Origin: an uncultured Bryobacterales bacterium
GTDB lineage: Bacteria > Acidobacteriota > Terriglobia > Bryobacterales > UBA6623
DNA: 64,000 bases
Direction of reading: 5' to 3'
NCBI GenBank assembly: GCA_951813065.1
Contig: CATOTH010000004.1
Location: 186,001-250,000 of the forward strand
Shown here: one piece after another, positions 17,427 to 26,842 of the stretch
Position numbering within the stretch: the stretch's first letter is position 1
Layout of the letters: the number at the start of each line of letters is the position of its first letter
The notes under the pieces: generated by a model
Databases searched by the model: none
The model's input: the letters and a program-made list of their open reading frames with translations, nothing else
What the model was told of the DNA's origin: nothing
Made by a program: the position numbers and the translations under genes

Positions 17427-18986
17427 ATGTCTGCGAGCGTGATGATCAGAATGTCTAGGAGCCTCACCTATTGGATCTTGTGTGGAGCGTTGGCCTCTTT
17501 CAGCGCAGTCGCACTAGGAAAACCGAACATTGTCCTCCTGTATATCGATGACTGGGCCTGGAACGGAACACCGGTCCCCATGGATGATTCCATGGAGAAT
17601 TCTCACCAGCCTGTCTTGCAAATGCCAAATCTAGAGAACTTGGCTAGGCAGGGAATGAAGTTTCGCAATGCCTATGGTTCGCCACAGTGTTCACCCGCCC
17701 GGGCAGCTCTTCAGACAGGACAGTCTGCGGCACGCAGCGGTTTCACGGTGTACCTGGGGGCAAGAGAACCGTACTATGACACGAGGAAAGATGTCCGGGG
17801 TTTTCCGGTTGTTCCGAACGTTTCCGATCGGGAGCTTGACGAAGACGCGGTCACCATTGCCGAAGCTCTCAATCCGCTGGGTTATGTCAGCGCTCATGTT
17901 GGCAAGTGGCACATGAGGGGAGATCCCGGAAACGAGGGTTACGTATTGCATGATGGAGATACCGACAATAATCCTGGTAATCCTCTGAAGGGTATGAAGC
18001 GAATGCCTGAGATCATGACCGATCCAAAACTGATGTTCAGCATCACCGAAAGGGCGATTGGATTCATGGAACAACAGGCGAAATCTGGCACGCCATTCTA
18101 CCTTCAAATCTCTCACTATGCCATGCATGAAGGTCGAGAATCGCTACACGAGACCCGTAAGAAATATGTGAATCATCCTCTCGTACAGGCTTGGTATGAG
18201 GAAAACAACAAGAAACCCGAAACAGTCAATCGGGGGGATGATCCGGCGATTTGGTTAGCAATGGGTGAGGATTTGGACGGTCGCATCGGTGCGGTGCTTG
18301 ACAAGATCAAGGAGCTGGGAATTGATGACAATACCTATGTCATCGTAGCTGGTGACAACGGTTACCGCCACGAAGAAATCGAACTTTCGCCTAGTCTCAA
18401 GCAGCCGCTACACGCAACGAAGTGGTGGTTGTGGGATGGAGGTCTCAGGGTGCCGATGATTGTCAAGGGTCCGGGTATCAAGCCAGGATCCGTCTTTGCT
18501 GGAAATGTGGTCAACTATGATTTCTTGCCGACGTTTGTTGATTGGGCCGGTGGAGACCCGGAAGAATTAAGAAACATTGACGGTGTCAGTCTTGCGGATT
18601 ACATGGCTGGACTTCAACCGAATGAAGCCTTCCTCAATCGCAATCTGTATTTCCACTACCCTCATTATCGGAGAAGTATGCCTCATTCCGCCGTTATTTC
18701 CAGTTCACTCAAGGTGATTCACTTTTACGAGAGCCCGGAAATTCCGATGCTATTTGATCTTTCTTCGGACATTGGAGAAGTGACTAATATCGCACACGAG
18801 CATCCTCAAACACACCGGAGAATCTACGATGAGATGATGCGCTATCTTGACAAGGTTGGAGCGCGACTCCCGAAGGTGAACCCGGACTATGATCCGAAGG
18901 TATACATGGAACAGAAAGAGTTCGAAGAGCGTACTGCGTGGGGACCGTTTGAAGGACAGCGCACTCTGGACGCCGATGAAATCTAG
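17427..18986 (+). CDS. Secreted sulfatase with low GC content
   Basis: 519 residues from the ATG at 17427 (GAGGAG 6 nt upstream). The signal peptide spans about residues 10-31 ([19 protein letters not shown]). The formylglycine site is C88 in [12 protein letters not shown]; metal ligands DD are at 41-42; VGKWHM and VAGDNGY are the later S1-family motifs. Base composition is odd: two 60-base lines I counted (18121 and 18661) have 28 and 27 G+C, against 38 in a line of the neighbouring symporter (16741). Lys, Asn, Tyr and Ile are also more frequent than in nearby proteins. This suggests recent horizontal acquisition. Probably a periplasmic or outer-surface sulfate ester hydrolase; substrate unknown. 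Confidence 0.93.
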   Translation: MSASVMIRMSRSLTYWILCGALASFSAVALGKPNIVLLYIDDWAWNGTPVPMDDSMENSHQPVLQMPNLENLARQGMKFRNAYGSPQCSPARAALQTGQSAARSGFTVYLGAREPYYDTRKDVRGFPVVPNVSDRELDEDAVTIAEALNPLGYVSAHVGKWHMRGDPGNEGYVLHDGDTDNNPGNPLKGMKRMPEIMTDPKLMFSITERAIGFMEQQAKSGTPFYLQISHYAMHEGRESLHETRKKYVNHPLVQAWYEENNKKPETVNRGDDPAIWLAMGEDLDGRIGAVLDKIKELGIDDNTYVIVAGDNGYRHEEIELSPSLKQPLHATKWWLWDGGLRVPMIVKGPGIKPGSVFAGNVVNYDFLPTFVDWAGGDPEELRNIDGVSLADYMAGLQPNEAFLNRNLYFHYPHYRRSMPHSAVISSSLKVIHFYESPEIPMLFDLSSDIGEVTNIAHEHPQTHRRIYDEMMRYLDKVGARLPKVNPDYDPKVYMEQKEFEERTAWGPFEGQRTLDADEI

Positions 18987-19561
18987 GCGATCCCGCCAAC
19001 GGTAGGGAGCTGGACTCCTGCGACGGGGTCGGTGGCTGTGATCGAGCGTGACGACGCCTCCGGGGCACGTTCGGCGTGCTTGCCAGTCACCCGCACGGCG
19101 GCCGGCTGTGGCAGCCGTTCTCTCGACTCGGCAAGGCTCGCCCGGCGAGTCTGCCAATCCGGTCAGCACATCCCGGAGCTACGGAACACCCGTAGCGTTG
19201 GCGCAGGTATGCAGTGATATGTCCGCAGGTGGCCACAACCTCTTCTAGCGACGGGCACGTGAGCGAACGACAGCGCAATGCGACTTGGACCTCGGCCCGG
19301 CTGGCTAGCGCGGCGAGTCCACAGGGCTAACTGCGGTCCCCGCGGATCCTGCCTCCGCCCCGGGGCAACCCTAGAGCGGATATTTCATCGTTGGAGGAGA
19401 CAGGACACTTCAATCTCGGCCTTGACAGGCCACCTTGCCAACTTGCCGACTCCGGTGTGAATCGCTATGCTGTAAACTCCGATGGGCAGTTGCTCATTCG
19501 GAGGCTCCTCCTAGCCGGTACCGGCCCCGAGGCACGCCAGTCGGCTGCCTCCAATTTCCTG
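18987..19561. other. 575-bp gap before rho, likely rho leader in its last part
   Basis: No convincing gene. GC rises back to the local norm immediately after the sulfatase stop. The final ~120 bp contain a promoter candidate (19443-19471) and would give a ~80-nt rho leader with GGAGGCTCCTCC self-complementarity. The open frame of rho extends back to 19391 without a good start. Rho leaders in other bacteria mediate autoregulation; that role here is inference. Confidence 0.5.
19443..19471 (+). promoter_or_regulatory. Candidate promoter of rho
   Basis: TTGCCG (19443-19448), a 17-bp spacer, then TATGCT (19466-19471). Spacing is ideal for a housekeeping sigma factor. It would start transcription about 80 nt before the rho ATG. 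Confidence 0.4.
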
Positions 19562-20809
19562 ATGACCGTAGGCGAATTGCATCAAAAGGACATCGAGTCG
19601 CTCACCCAGCTGGCCGAGGACCTGGAAATCGAGGACTTTTCAGGGATCCGCAAGCAGGAGCTGATCTACAAGATCCTTCGATCCCAAGCCGACGAAGAGG
19701 GACTGCTTCCCGTCGAGGGGATCTTGGAAATCCTGCCCGAGGGCTTTGGGTTCCTGCGCTCGCCGGTCTACAACTACCTTCCGGGGCAAGACGACATCTA
19801 CGTGCCACCGCAGCTGGTGCGTCGCGAGGCGATCTGTAACGGCGACACCGTCGAGGGCCTGGCGCGTGCCCCTCGTGACCGGGAGAACTACTTCTCACTC
19901 GCTCGCGTCACAACCCTGAACTTCAGCGATCCCGAATCGGCCCGTACGCGGATCCATTTTGACAATCTCACGCCGTTCTACCCGAAAGAGCACTTGCGCC
20001 TCGAAACGGAGAAACAGAACTACAGTGGCCGAGTCATGGACCTGATCACGCCCCTCGGCAGGGGCCAGCGCGCCTTGATTGTCGCTCCGCCGCGTACCGG
20101 CAAGACCATGTTGATGCAGTCGATCGCGAACTCCATCACCGCGAATCATCCGGAGGTTGTGCTGATCGTTCTGTTGATCGATGAACGCCCCGAAGAGGTC
20201 ACCGATATGCAGAGATCCGTCAAGGGTGAAGTGGTCAGCTCGACGTTCGACGAACCGCAAACCCGCCACGTCCAGGTGGCTGAAATGGCAATCGAGAAGG
20301 CCAAGCGGCTTGTGGAGCACAAGAAGGACGTCGTGGTACTGCTGGATTCGATTACCCGGCTCGCGCGCGCCTACAACACGGTTGTGCCGTCCTCCGGAAA
20401 GGTGCTCACCGGCGGCGTGGACGCGAACGCCCTCCAGCGGCCCAAGAGGTTCTTCGGTGCCGCCCGCAATATTGAGGAAGGCGGCTCCCTGACGATCGTC
20501 GCGACGGCCCTCGTCGATACGGGCAGCCGGATGGACGAGGTGATCTTCGAGGAATTCAAGGGAACCGGCAACATGGAACTGCACCTCGATCGGAAGCTGG
20601 TCGAGAAGCGGACATTTCCGGCGATCGATATTCACAAGAGTGGCACGCGCAAGGAAGAGTTGCTGCTGGATCCGGAGACCTTGCGGAGAGTGTGGGTGCT
20701 CCGCAAGGTGATGAGCAATCTGGGCACTGTCGAGTGCATGGAACTGCTGCTGGACCGTATGACCAAGACGCGGAGCAATGCCGAATTCCTGGCTTCGATG
20801 AAGAGCTAG
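19562..20809 (+). CDS. rho: Transcription termination factor Rho
   Basis: 415 residues, close to the E. coli length. The start is the ATG giving [18 protein letters not shown]; the in-frame extension to 19391 is not Rho-like. The N-terminal Rho_N helix domain (to ~residue 45), the RNA-binding cold-shock-like domain with [21 protein letters not shown], and the RecA-type ATPase domain all appear in order. Walker A is APPRTGKT, Walker [17 protein letters not shown], and the Q-loop/R-loop region is [15 protein letters not shown]. Rho is a hexameric RNA helicase that ends transcription of untranslated RNA. The near absence of intrinsic terminators between genes here fits heavy use of Rho. The thioesterase gene follows after 4 bp. 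Confidence 0.97.
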   Translation: MTVGELHQKDIESLTQLAEDLEIEDFSGIRKQELIYKILRSQADEEGLLPVEGILEILPEGFGFLRSPVYNYLPGQDDIYVPPQLVRREAICNGDTVEGLARAPRDRENYFSLARVTTLNFSDPESARTRIHFDNLTPFYPKEHLRLETEKQNYSGRVMDLITPLGRGQRALIVAPPRTGKTMLMQSIANSITANHPEVVLIVLLIDERPEEVTDMQRSVKGEVVSSTFDEPQTRHVQVAEMAIEKAKRLVEHKKDVVVLLDSITRLARAYNTVVPSSGKVLTGGVDANALQRPKRFFGAARNIEEGGSLTIVATALVDTGSRMDEVIFEEFKGTGNMELHLDRKLVEKRTFPAIDIHKSGTRKEELLLDPETLRRVWVLRKVMSNLGTVECMELLLDRMTKTRSNAEFLASMKS

Positions 20810-20813
20810 CGCC

Positions 20814-21221
20814 GTGCTCGGCAAGAAGGTCCACACAAAGATCCGTGTGCGGTACGCGGAAACTGACCAGATGGGCGTGGTGTATTACGCCAACTACCTG
20901 GTTTGGATGGAAGTCGCGAGAGTAGCCTATTGCAGCGCCGTCGGATTCGAGTATCGCGACATGGAGCGCCACGCCGGTGCGTACCTGGCCGTGACCGAAG
21001 CTCGGTGCAAGTATCGCGTGCCAGCGCGCTTCGATGACGACGTTGCCCTTTCGTGCTGGGTGACGGAATCCCGATCGCGCACGGTGCGATTCGCGTACGA
21101 GATGCGCAGGGACGACGAACTGCTGGCAACCGGCGAAACCCATCACACTGTCATGGACGCTCGCGGCAAGATGATTCGCATGCCGGAGGCATACCGGAAG
21201 TACTTCCCTTTGAGCCGCTAG
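20814..21221 (+). CDS. YbgC/FadM-type acyl-CoA thioesterase
   Basis: 135 residues from a GTG 4 bp after the rho stop. The hotdog-fold signature is clear: RVRYAETDQMGVVYYANYLVW contains the catalytic Asp (~D18) and the Tyr/Asn pocket of the 4-hydroxybenzoyl-CoA thioesterase group. Later VTEARCKYRVPARFDD and YFPLSR match YbgC-type ends. YbgC proteins hydrolyse acyl-CoA or acyl-ACP and in many bacteria associate with the Tol-Pal envelope system, but here the neighbour is rho, so no Tol link is shown. Probably translationally linked to rho. Confidence 0.88.
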   Translation: MLGKKVHTKIRVRYAETDQMGVVYYANYLVWMEVARVAYCSAVGFEYRDMERHAGAYLAVTEARCKYRVPARFDDDVALSCWVTESRSRTVRFAYEMRRDDELLATGETHHTVMDARGKMIRMPEAYRKYFPLSR

Positions 21222-21310
21222 AGCTGCCGGTGGGGCAGGGAGACCGCGCTGCCGGGCTGCATGAGGATGCTTCGACCACCTAGCCGGGCGGTCCGCCATT
21301 GTCGCTGGTC

Positions 21311-21316
21311 TACACT
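21311..21316 (+). promoter_or_regulatory. Candidate -10 (TACACT) of the ThuA-like gene
   Basis: TACACT ends 12 nt before the ATG at 21329. No Shine-Dalgarno is visible in between. Confidence 0.35.
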
Positions 21317-21328
21317 GCAAGCAAGGCT

Positions 21329-22516
21329 ATGCTTCGAGAATCCTCAATCCCAATCCTTCTCTGTCTTCTTGGCGCGGTTGCATGCGGCAGCTCCGAGCCC
21401 GTCGCCACGACCACGGTCTCGGAAGAATTCCTCCAATACGAGCCCACTGACACTGCAGCGAACGGTCTTCATATCGTGTTGATTTCAGGCGACGAAGAGT
21501 ACCGCTCGGAAGAAGGTCTGCCGATGTTGGCAAGGATGCTGTCGACATTACATGGCTTTCGCTGCACCGTGCTCTTCGCGGTGGATCCCGACACCGGCAT
21601 TGTCAACCCGCATGTGATTGACAATATCCCCGGTACCGGGAGTCTCGACGACGCTGACTTGATGGTCATCCAGACACGTTGGCGGGACTTGCCGGACGAT
21701 CAGATGGAGCCGATCGATCGCTTCCTCATGGCCGGCAAGCCGGTCATCGCACTGCGTACGGCCACGCACGCATTCAAGCCGAAGCCGGAAGTCCACAGGC
21801 AGATTCGTGCTTATCTCCGCAACGTCTCGCGAGCGGACGATCCGCAATCGGTCCCACTGCCGGACATCGCGCCCGACGCATGGAGCGCGTACGACCACTA
21901 CGGCGATGGCTACACGGGGCCCAAGGAAGCATGGCGAGGTGGGTTCGGCCGCCTTGTGGTGGGAGAGCGCTGGGTTGCGCACCATGGCCGCCACAAGCAC
22001 GAGTCGGCTCGCGGGGTCATTGCCGAAGAGGCAGCCGACCATCCGATCCTGCGCGGGGTGGACCCGGATGGAATCTGGAGTGCAGCAGATGTATACACGG
22101 TTCGCCTACCACTCCCCGGCGACTCTTCGCCCTTGGTCTATGGCAAGGTGATGGCTCGTGCGGGGGAGTATGACGAAGGGGACTCTCGTTACGGAATGCG
22201 ACCCACCGACGATGAGCCGATCGAGGGCAAGAACGATCCCATGATGCCAGTCGTCTGGACGAAGACGTACCAGCTCCCAGGAGGAGTCCAGGGTAGAGTC
22301 CTGTCCACGACCTTGGGATCATCTACCGACCTGCTCGAATCGGGCGTCCGCCAGTTGCTGATGAATTCCGTGTTCTGGGCGCTCGACGAGGAAGGCGCCA
22401 TCACCGCTGATGGCGTGGGAGCCGAACTTGTGGGAGAGTTCAACCCGGCGAAGTTCAACAATCACCCGCCGGAGTACTGGATTGAGCGCGCCGCGAAGCC
22501 AGCCGATTTCCGGTAG
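21329..22516 (+). CDS. ThuA-like lipoprotein
   Basis: 395 residues from the second in-frame Met, which gives LRESSIPILLCLLGAVAC, a lipoprotein leader with Cys ~19. The mature part has the flavodoxin or class-I-glutamine-amidotransferase-like fold of ThuA proteins: IVLISGDEEYRSEEGLPMLA, then DLMVIQTRWRDLPDDQ, GKPVIALRTATHAF and W-V-G-E-R-W strands. ThuA was named from trehalose use in rhizobia; many homologues in polysaccharide-degrading bacteria accompany sugar oxidoreductases. No catalytic residue can be assigned. It converges on the MscS gene with an 8-bp gap. Confidence 0.78.
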   Translation: MLRESSIPILLCLLGAVACGSSEPVATTTVSEEFLQYEPTDTAANGLHIVLISGDEEYRSEEGLPMLARMLSTLHGFRCTVLFAVDPDTGIVNPHVIDNIPGTGSLDDADLMVIQTRWRDLPDDQMEPIDRFLMAGKPVIALRTATHAFKPKPEVHRQIRAYLRNVSRADDPQSVPLPDIAPDAWSAYDHYGDGYTGPKEAWRGGFGRLVVGERWVAHHGRHKHESARGVIAEEAADHPILRGVDPDGIWSAADVYTVRLPLPGDSSPLVYGKVMARAGEYDEGDSRYGMRPTDDEPIEGKNDPMMPVVWTKTYQLPGGVQGRVLSTTLGSSTDLLESGVRQLLMNSVFWALDEEGAITADGVGAELVGEFNPAKFNNHPPEYWIERAAKPADFR

Positions 22517-22524
22517 CCTGGATG

Positions 22525-23778
22525 TCAGTTGCGCAGTGGGGCCAGTGCCCGGACAGCGTCCTCGCCGCTCGGGGCCTGGAACGCCCGGAGCCCGAAATTG
22601 GGCAGGGCGGCGAAGATATGGTCGAAGATGTCCGATTGGATGCCTTCGTATGCTACCCACTCCTTGTTTGCGCTGAAGGCGTATAGCTCGAGCGGCAAGC
22701 CGTGCTCGCTCGGCTGCAGTTGCCGAACGATCAGTGTCAGTTCTTCGTTGATCATCGGGTGAGTACGCAAATAGCCCACCAGGTACTGCCGGAACATGCC
22801 CACGTTGGTCATCCGGCGCCCGTTGACGGGCATGGATTCGGTCACCTCGTGGTTCCGGTTGTATTCCACGAGCTCTGCCTCCTTCCGCCCGATGTATTCG
22901 CGGAGCAATTCGATTTCCTTGAACCGGGCAATCATCTCGGCATCACAAAACCGCACGCTTGAGATGTCGAGATAGATCGAGCGCTTGATCCTGCGCCCTC
23001 CAGATTCGGCCATGCCGCGCCAGTTCTTGAAGCTTCCCGCGACAAGCGAGTAGGTCGGGATCATCGAAATCGTCTTGTCCCAGTTCTGGACCTTGACGGT
23101 GTGCAGGGTAATGGCGATGACATCCCCGTCGGCACCGTACTGGGGCATTTCGATCCAGTCGCCTACCCGCACCATGTCGTTGCTGACCAACTGCACGCCT
23201 GCTACCAAGCCCTGGATGCTGTCCTTGGAGATCAGGAGCAGGATCGCGGTCATCGCTCCCAGACCGCTCAGCAGGAGCACGGGCGACTGGCCGGTCACAA
23301 TCGAGGTCGCGACAATTAGCGCTGTCGCCACCAGCAGGATCCGGACGACCTGGACATAGACCTGAATCGGGAACCGGCGCGCGATTTCGTACGTGTTGTA
23401 GATGTCGAGGCCGACGGACAGAACCACGTTTGCAGTTGCCAGCACGGCCACCAGGATGTAGATCTCGGCCCCGCGGCGCGCCCACAACACCACGGCTTCC
23501 GACGTCACCGCCAGCGGCGCCAAGGAGTAGATCACGATGGCCGGAACTACATGTGCGAACCGCCTGAAGGCCTTCTTTTCGACCAGCCTGTCATCCCAGT
23601 GCGTTCGCGTCTTGGACGCCACCCGCTGGATCAGTCGGACCAAGCTCTTCTGAGCCACGTGGTAGGCGACAAAGGCAGTCAGCGCCAAGCCCGCGATGTC
23701 CAGGGCGTTGACGGTGAATGTGGCCGTGTCCGGGGCCATGCCCCAGTCAACAAGTCGGGAGTGAATCCATTCGATCAT
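22525..23778 (-). CDS. MscS-family mechanosensitive ion channel, YbdG-like
   Basis: 417 residues. Five hydrophobic segments in the N-terminal half include IAGLALTAFVAYHVAQKSLV and the pore-lining helix region GLGAMTAILLLISKDSIQGLVAGVQL. The MscS beta domain follows with VRVGDWIEMPQYGADGDV, and HTVKVQNWDKTISMIPTYSL matches the conserved loop of MscS/YbdG. The C-terminal domain is longer than in MscS itself, as in the YbdG/MscM group. Function: opens under membrane tension to release small solutes on osmotic downshock. It lies downstream of the propeller gene on the same strand with a 74-bp gap. Confidence 0.92.
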   Translation of the reverse strand: MIEWIHSRLVDWGMAPDTATFTVNALDIAGLALTAFVAYHVAQKSLVRLIQRVASKTRTHWDDRLVEKKAFRRFAHVVPAIVIYSLAPLAVTSEAVVLWARRGAEIYILVAVLATANVVLSVGLDIYNTYEIARRFPIQVYVQVVRILLVATALIVATSIVTGQSPVLLLSGLGAMTAILLLISKDSIQGLVAGVQLVSNDMVRVGDWIEMPQYGADGDVIAITLHTVKVQNWDKTISMIPTYSLVAGSFKNWRGMAESGGRRIKRSIYLDISSVRFCDAEMIARFKEIELLREYIGRKEAELVEYNRNHEVTESMPVNGRRMTNVGMFRQYLVGYLRTHPMINEELTLIVRQLQPSEHGLPLELYAFSANKEWVAYEGIQSDIFDHIFAALPNFGLRAFQAPSGEDAVRALAPLRN

Positions 23779-23852
23779 TGGGCCGCTCTAATGATGCTTA
23801 CCACATACCCCGCTCCGGGCTGCCTGACCGTGAGAGCGCGGGCCCTCCGACC

Positions 23853-24644
23853 CTAGGTGTCCAAGCGCAGCTTGCACACGACCCCGACATCGTCGCAGTA
23901 CCACATCCATCCGTTCCAAATCGTCATTCCATGCGGCAACGGGTCGGTGTCCGCAAGCTGGACCTTGGCGTCGGCACTGCCTGTCTCGGGATCAAAGCGG
24001 TAAAACGCGTTGTCGTTTGACTCCGCGCACCAGAGCCATCGGCCCTCCCAGCCAAGTCCGTGAGGCCTGTTACCTGCCGTGGGGAATTGCTTCTCGATCC
24101 GGAACGGTCCAGGGTCGATCCGATAGATCCGCTGCGACGGTGGAACCGCAACCCACAGCTTCCCGTCGCGCCACTCCATTCCGTGCGCGCCGGTGGCGTT
24201 CCGAGAACCCCGGGGTTGCGGGTTGGTGGGCGCCGGGGCAGGCGGCGCCAGGGGACTTCGCCTCGGGGTGGTCCAAGCCACGACCCCGGAACCCGGAGAG
24301 TCCACCCGTCGCAGGGTCTTCCCGTCGTGCGGGTCGATCTTCAGGATTTCTCGACTGTAGGTGGAGGCAGTCCACAGCGCGTCGCCATCGAAAGTGATTC
24401 CGCTGCCCGCCTTCGTATCGGTCTCAAGCTTCCGGATCGTCTTGCCTGAAGCGTAATCGACCAGGTACGCGCGGTTGTCGCCTTGGTCGAGAATCCACAG
24501 TCCTTCCGCTGTTGCCTGCAGCCCGTTCGGTTTGGGGCCGGGGGAGTCGAAGACGGTCTCCACCTCGGCGTGACGGACTTCAAGCCTCGCCAGCGCAGGG
24601 CCCGCCGCTACCAGCCCAATGAATTCGCGCCTGCCGATTCGCAT
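23853..24644 (-). CDS. Tat-exported beta-propeller protein (YncE/NHL-like)
   Basis: 263 residues from an ATG with GGAGG 7 nt upstream, which overrules the longer start at 24689. MRIGRREFIGLVAAGPALA is a twin-arginine signal. The mature chain is built of repeated ~45-residue blades with the pattern GLWILDQGDN.AYLVDYASGKTIR, ALWTAS...ILKIDP, KLWVAVPPSQRIYRIDP and WLWCAESNDNAFYRFDPETG. A Pro-rich insert (~130-150) sits between blades. Such proteins bind or hydrolyse lactones or act as scaffolds; no metal-binding set typical of SMP-30 is obvious. Function unknown beyond the fold. Confidence 0.72.
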   Translation of the reverse strand: MRIGRREFIGLVAAGPALARLEVRHAEVETVFDSPGPKPNGLQATAEGLWILDQGDNRAYLVDYASGKTIRKLETDTKAGSGITFDGDALWTASTYSREILKIDPHDGKTLRRVDSPGSGVVAWTTPRRSPLAPPAPAPTNPQPRGSRNATGAHGMEWRDGKLWVAVPPSQRIYRIDPGPFRIEKQFPTAGNRPHGLGWEGRWLWCAESNDNAFYRFDPETGSADAKVQLADTDPLPHGMTIWNGWMWYCDDVGVVCKLRLDT

Positions 24645-24705
24645 GGTATTGCCTCCGTCACTGAGGGTCTCGTCTCGACCTGGCGCCAAGCTCTTGACCG
24701 TCCTG

Positions 24706-24711
24706 ATTATA
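24706..24711 (-). promoter_or_regulatory. Candidate -10 (TATAAT) of the beta-propeller gene
   Basis: A perfect TATAAT on the minus strand just after the sulfatase stop codon, ~60 nt before the GGAGG-led ATG at 24644. The propeller and MscS genes may therefore have a promoter separate from the sulfatase. Confidence 0.45.
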
Positions 24712-24716
24712 GGTGC

Positions 24717-26201
24717 CTACCGGGTTGTTTCGGGCAGCGCGACATAGTTCGATGGGTCCGACTTGCGGAATTCGCCTTCCGGCACGTCAACCAAGCGTCG
24801 CTCTGATTCCGGCAGGTCGTTGTACGACAGGATCTCTCGGCGGGACGGGTTCTTCGGAAGCAGATCGCCCAGAGACCGCTTGATCTCGGCGTACTTGTCG
24901 TCGTTGGCAAGATTGGCCCATTCCATGGGGTCGCGGCTGTGGTCGTAGAGTTCCTCCCCGTCTGGATAGCGGGTGTAGCGCCATCGCTCCGTCCTTACTG
25001 TCACCCTGTCGTGGCCTATGCTCGTGATTGCAGGCTTGTCCCAGGGCGCGTCGGGGTCGGCAAGCAGCGGACGTAGGCTGCGGCCTTCGACTTCGGGCCT
25101 TTCCGGGAGCTCGCACAGATCCACCAAGGTCGGATACAGGTCCAAGAGCTCGACCGTCCGACCGCTCTTGACGTTCTTGGCAGTTACGCCGGGGCCCGCC
25201 AGCATCATGACTACCCTTGCGGAGCGCTCCCAAAGCGTGAACTTGCGCCACTGCCGCTTCTCACCCAGCTGCCAGCCGTGGTCGCTCCACACGACGATGA
25301 TCGTGTCGTCGGCGTTGGGTCCGTTGTCGAGCGCCCGCAGGACGCGGCCCACGTTGGCGTCGGCGTAGTTGATGCAGGCCAGGTAGCCGGCAACTGCATT
25401 GCGCCATTCGCCGTGGGTGGTGACGTTGGTGTGATCACGGAAGCTCCTTAGGGCTGACTTGGGCACGTCGTCGATGTCGCTTTCAAGAGTCGGAGGCAGT
25501 TCCATACGCTCCGCCGGAAAGCGATCGAAATGCGATTGAGGGGCGTACCACGGCAGGTGGGGCCTGTAGAACCCGACCGCAAGGAAGAACGGCTTGCTGT
25601 GCTTCTCGCTCAGGTAGCGCTCGGCCCACGCTGCGAGTTTCGTGTCCTCGGTCTCGTCCGCGCTCGCAGCCAGCCCGCTCCAGTCGAAATGTCCCGTCCT
25701 CGGAATGCCGTTTACAGGCTTGTTCGGCGGGTGCAGGAAGCCCCTGAACTGGAAATAGGCTTGCCAGGAGGCAGCCTCGTTCATGGGGCCGTGGAAGGTC
25801 TTGCCGCCGCCCAGGACTTCGTAACCGTGCAGCATGAAGTGCTGCGGCAGCGTCACGGCCTCCGGCATGGCGTCGCGCCATACGTCGGTGTTGCGATAGA
25901 CGCCTGAAGTGGAGGGGCGAATACCGGTCATCAGGCTTGCCCGGGACGGATTGCATGATGGTGCTTGGCAGTAGGCGCGCGTGAATGTCACGCCGCGCTT
26001 GGCGAGATTGTCCAGATTCGGCGTTTGCGTCTGCGGATGCCTGCCGAGCGGCCCGATCCAGTCGTTCAGATCGTCCACGCCGATGAACAGGACATTCGGG
26101 CCTCTGGTTCGCGGGCCCTGAGAGTAGGCGAGGGCAGCCAAGCCCAGAACCAGCGCCCCCAGGCTAACAGTTCGAATCATGGCTTTGCGGGTTCGTGGCA
26201 T
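24717..26201 (-). CDS. Sulfatase, iduronate-2-sulfatase-like
   Basis: 494 residues from the ATG preceded by AGGAG. A signal peptide covers about residues 8-28 (IRTVSLGALVLGLAALAYSQ). The opening VLFIGVDDLNDWIGPLGRHP and the maturation site C83 in SCNPSRASLMTG are characteristic of the iduronate-2-sulfatase-like branch (human IDS and bacterial relatives). KTFHGP, GFYRPHLPW and WSDHGWQLGEKRQW are further IDS-like motifs. It probably removes 2-O-sulfate from uronic acid residues or a comparable sulfated sugar in the periplasm. It is divergent from the DUF454 gene, and the two 5' ends are close. Confidence 0.93.
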   Translation of the reverse strand: MPRTRKAMIRTVSLGALVLGLAALAYSQGPRTRGPNVLFIGVDDLNDWIGPLGRHPQTQTPNLDNLAKRGVTFTRAYCQAPSCNPSRASLMTGIRPSTSGVYRNTDVWRDAMPEAVTLPQHFMLHGYEVLGGGKTFHGPMNEAASWQAYFQFRGFLHPPNKPVNGIPRTGHFDWSGLAASADETEDTKLAAWAERYLSEKHSKPFFLAVGFYRPHLPWYAPQSHFDRFPAERMELPPTLESDIDDVPKSALRSFRDHTNVTTHGEWRNAVAGYLACINYADANVGRVLRALDNGPNADDTIIVVWSDHGWQLGEKRQWRKFTLWERSARVVMMLAGPGVTAKNVKSGRTVELLDLYPTLVDLCELPERPEVEGRSLRPLLADPDAPWDKPAITSIGHDRVTVRTERWRYTRYPDGEELYDHSRDPMEWANLANDDKYAEIKRSLGDLLPKNPSRREILSYNDLPESERRLVDVPEGEFRKSDPSNYVALPETTR

Positions 26202-26373
26202 GGGCTCCTGCGACGGCTCGCCAATTCTGGCAAGACGTCCATGATACTGACTCTTGAGCGTTGCTCGGGGCGGCGGACAGTATTCTGGTAGGGGGAACGG
26301 CAACTTGCTTACCACGGGATCTGCCGGGACGCCGGCCGCGCGGTCCGAAGGCGGCAGGAGCGTAAAGGCTCAG

Positions 26374-26799
26374 GTGCCCGCGCTTTCCGGCACGCGAACT
26401 GACAACGCGGCCAACCTGCGGACAGGCTGGCGGCGCTGGCTGTACGTAGGGCTGGGCTGCCTTTTTCTCGGCCTTGGGAGCGTGGGGGCGTTCCTCCCGG
26501 TCCTGCCGACGACACCGTTCCTGATCCTGGCGAGCTATTTCCTCATCCGCTCCTCTCCGAGGCTGCACCGAAGAATGCTGCGCTCCAAGACTTTCGGGCC
26601 TCTGTTGCAGGACTGGGAGCGCCATCGTGGTCTGAAGCGTCGGGTCAAGGGCACGGCGATCGCTGCCTGCACTGTGACGATCGGCCTCTCGATCTGGCTC
26701 GGCGGTCTGCCTTGGCCCGCCAAAGTGCTGGTAGCCGCCGCGGGCGCGTATGGGATTTGGTATGTGGCGCGGCTTCCCGCGGTGCCCGAATCCAACTGA
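26374..26799 (+). CDS. DUF454 (YbaN-like) inner-membrane protein
   Basis: 141 residues from a GTG. The open frame starts with TTG at 26254, but the first ~40 residues of that version do not resemble the family and overlap the divergent sulfatase leader. The core matches DUF454: GCLFLGLGSVGAFLPVLPTTPFLILASYFL then SSPRLHRRMLRSKTFGPLLQDWERHRG, followed by two hydrophobic segments. YbaN-like proteins are small 3- to 4-helix membrane proteins with no firm function. The next sulfatase starts 43 bp after its stop. Confidence 0.78.
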   Translation: MPALSGTRTDNAANLRTGWRRWLYVGLGCLFLGLGSVGAFLPVLPTTPFLILASYFLIRSSPRLHRRMLRSKTFGPLLQDWERHRGLKRRVKGTAIAACTVTIGLSIWLGGLPWPAKVLVAAAGAYGIWYVARLPAVPESN

Positions 26800-26829
26800 C
26801 GCCAGTCCTCGACGGCTGGCACACGGCTG

Positions 26830-26835
26830 TACAAT
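26830..26835 (+). promoter_or_regulatory. Candidate -10 (TACAAT) of a leaderless sulfatase gene
   Basis: TACAAT ends 7 nt before the ATG at 26843, so transcription would begin at the start codon. No Shine-Dalgarno is present. Confidence 0.45.
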
Positions 26836-26842
26836 ATCCGGC

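Noticed and set aside
19391..19561. Upstream extension of rho
   Set aside because: The extra 57 codons do not resemble Rho and would include the candidate promoter; the MTVGEL start gives the normal family length.
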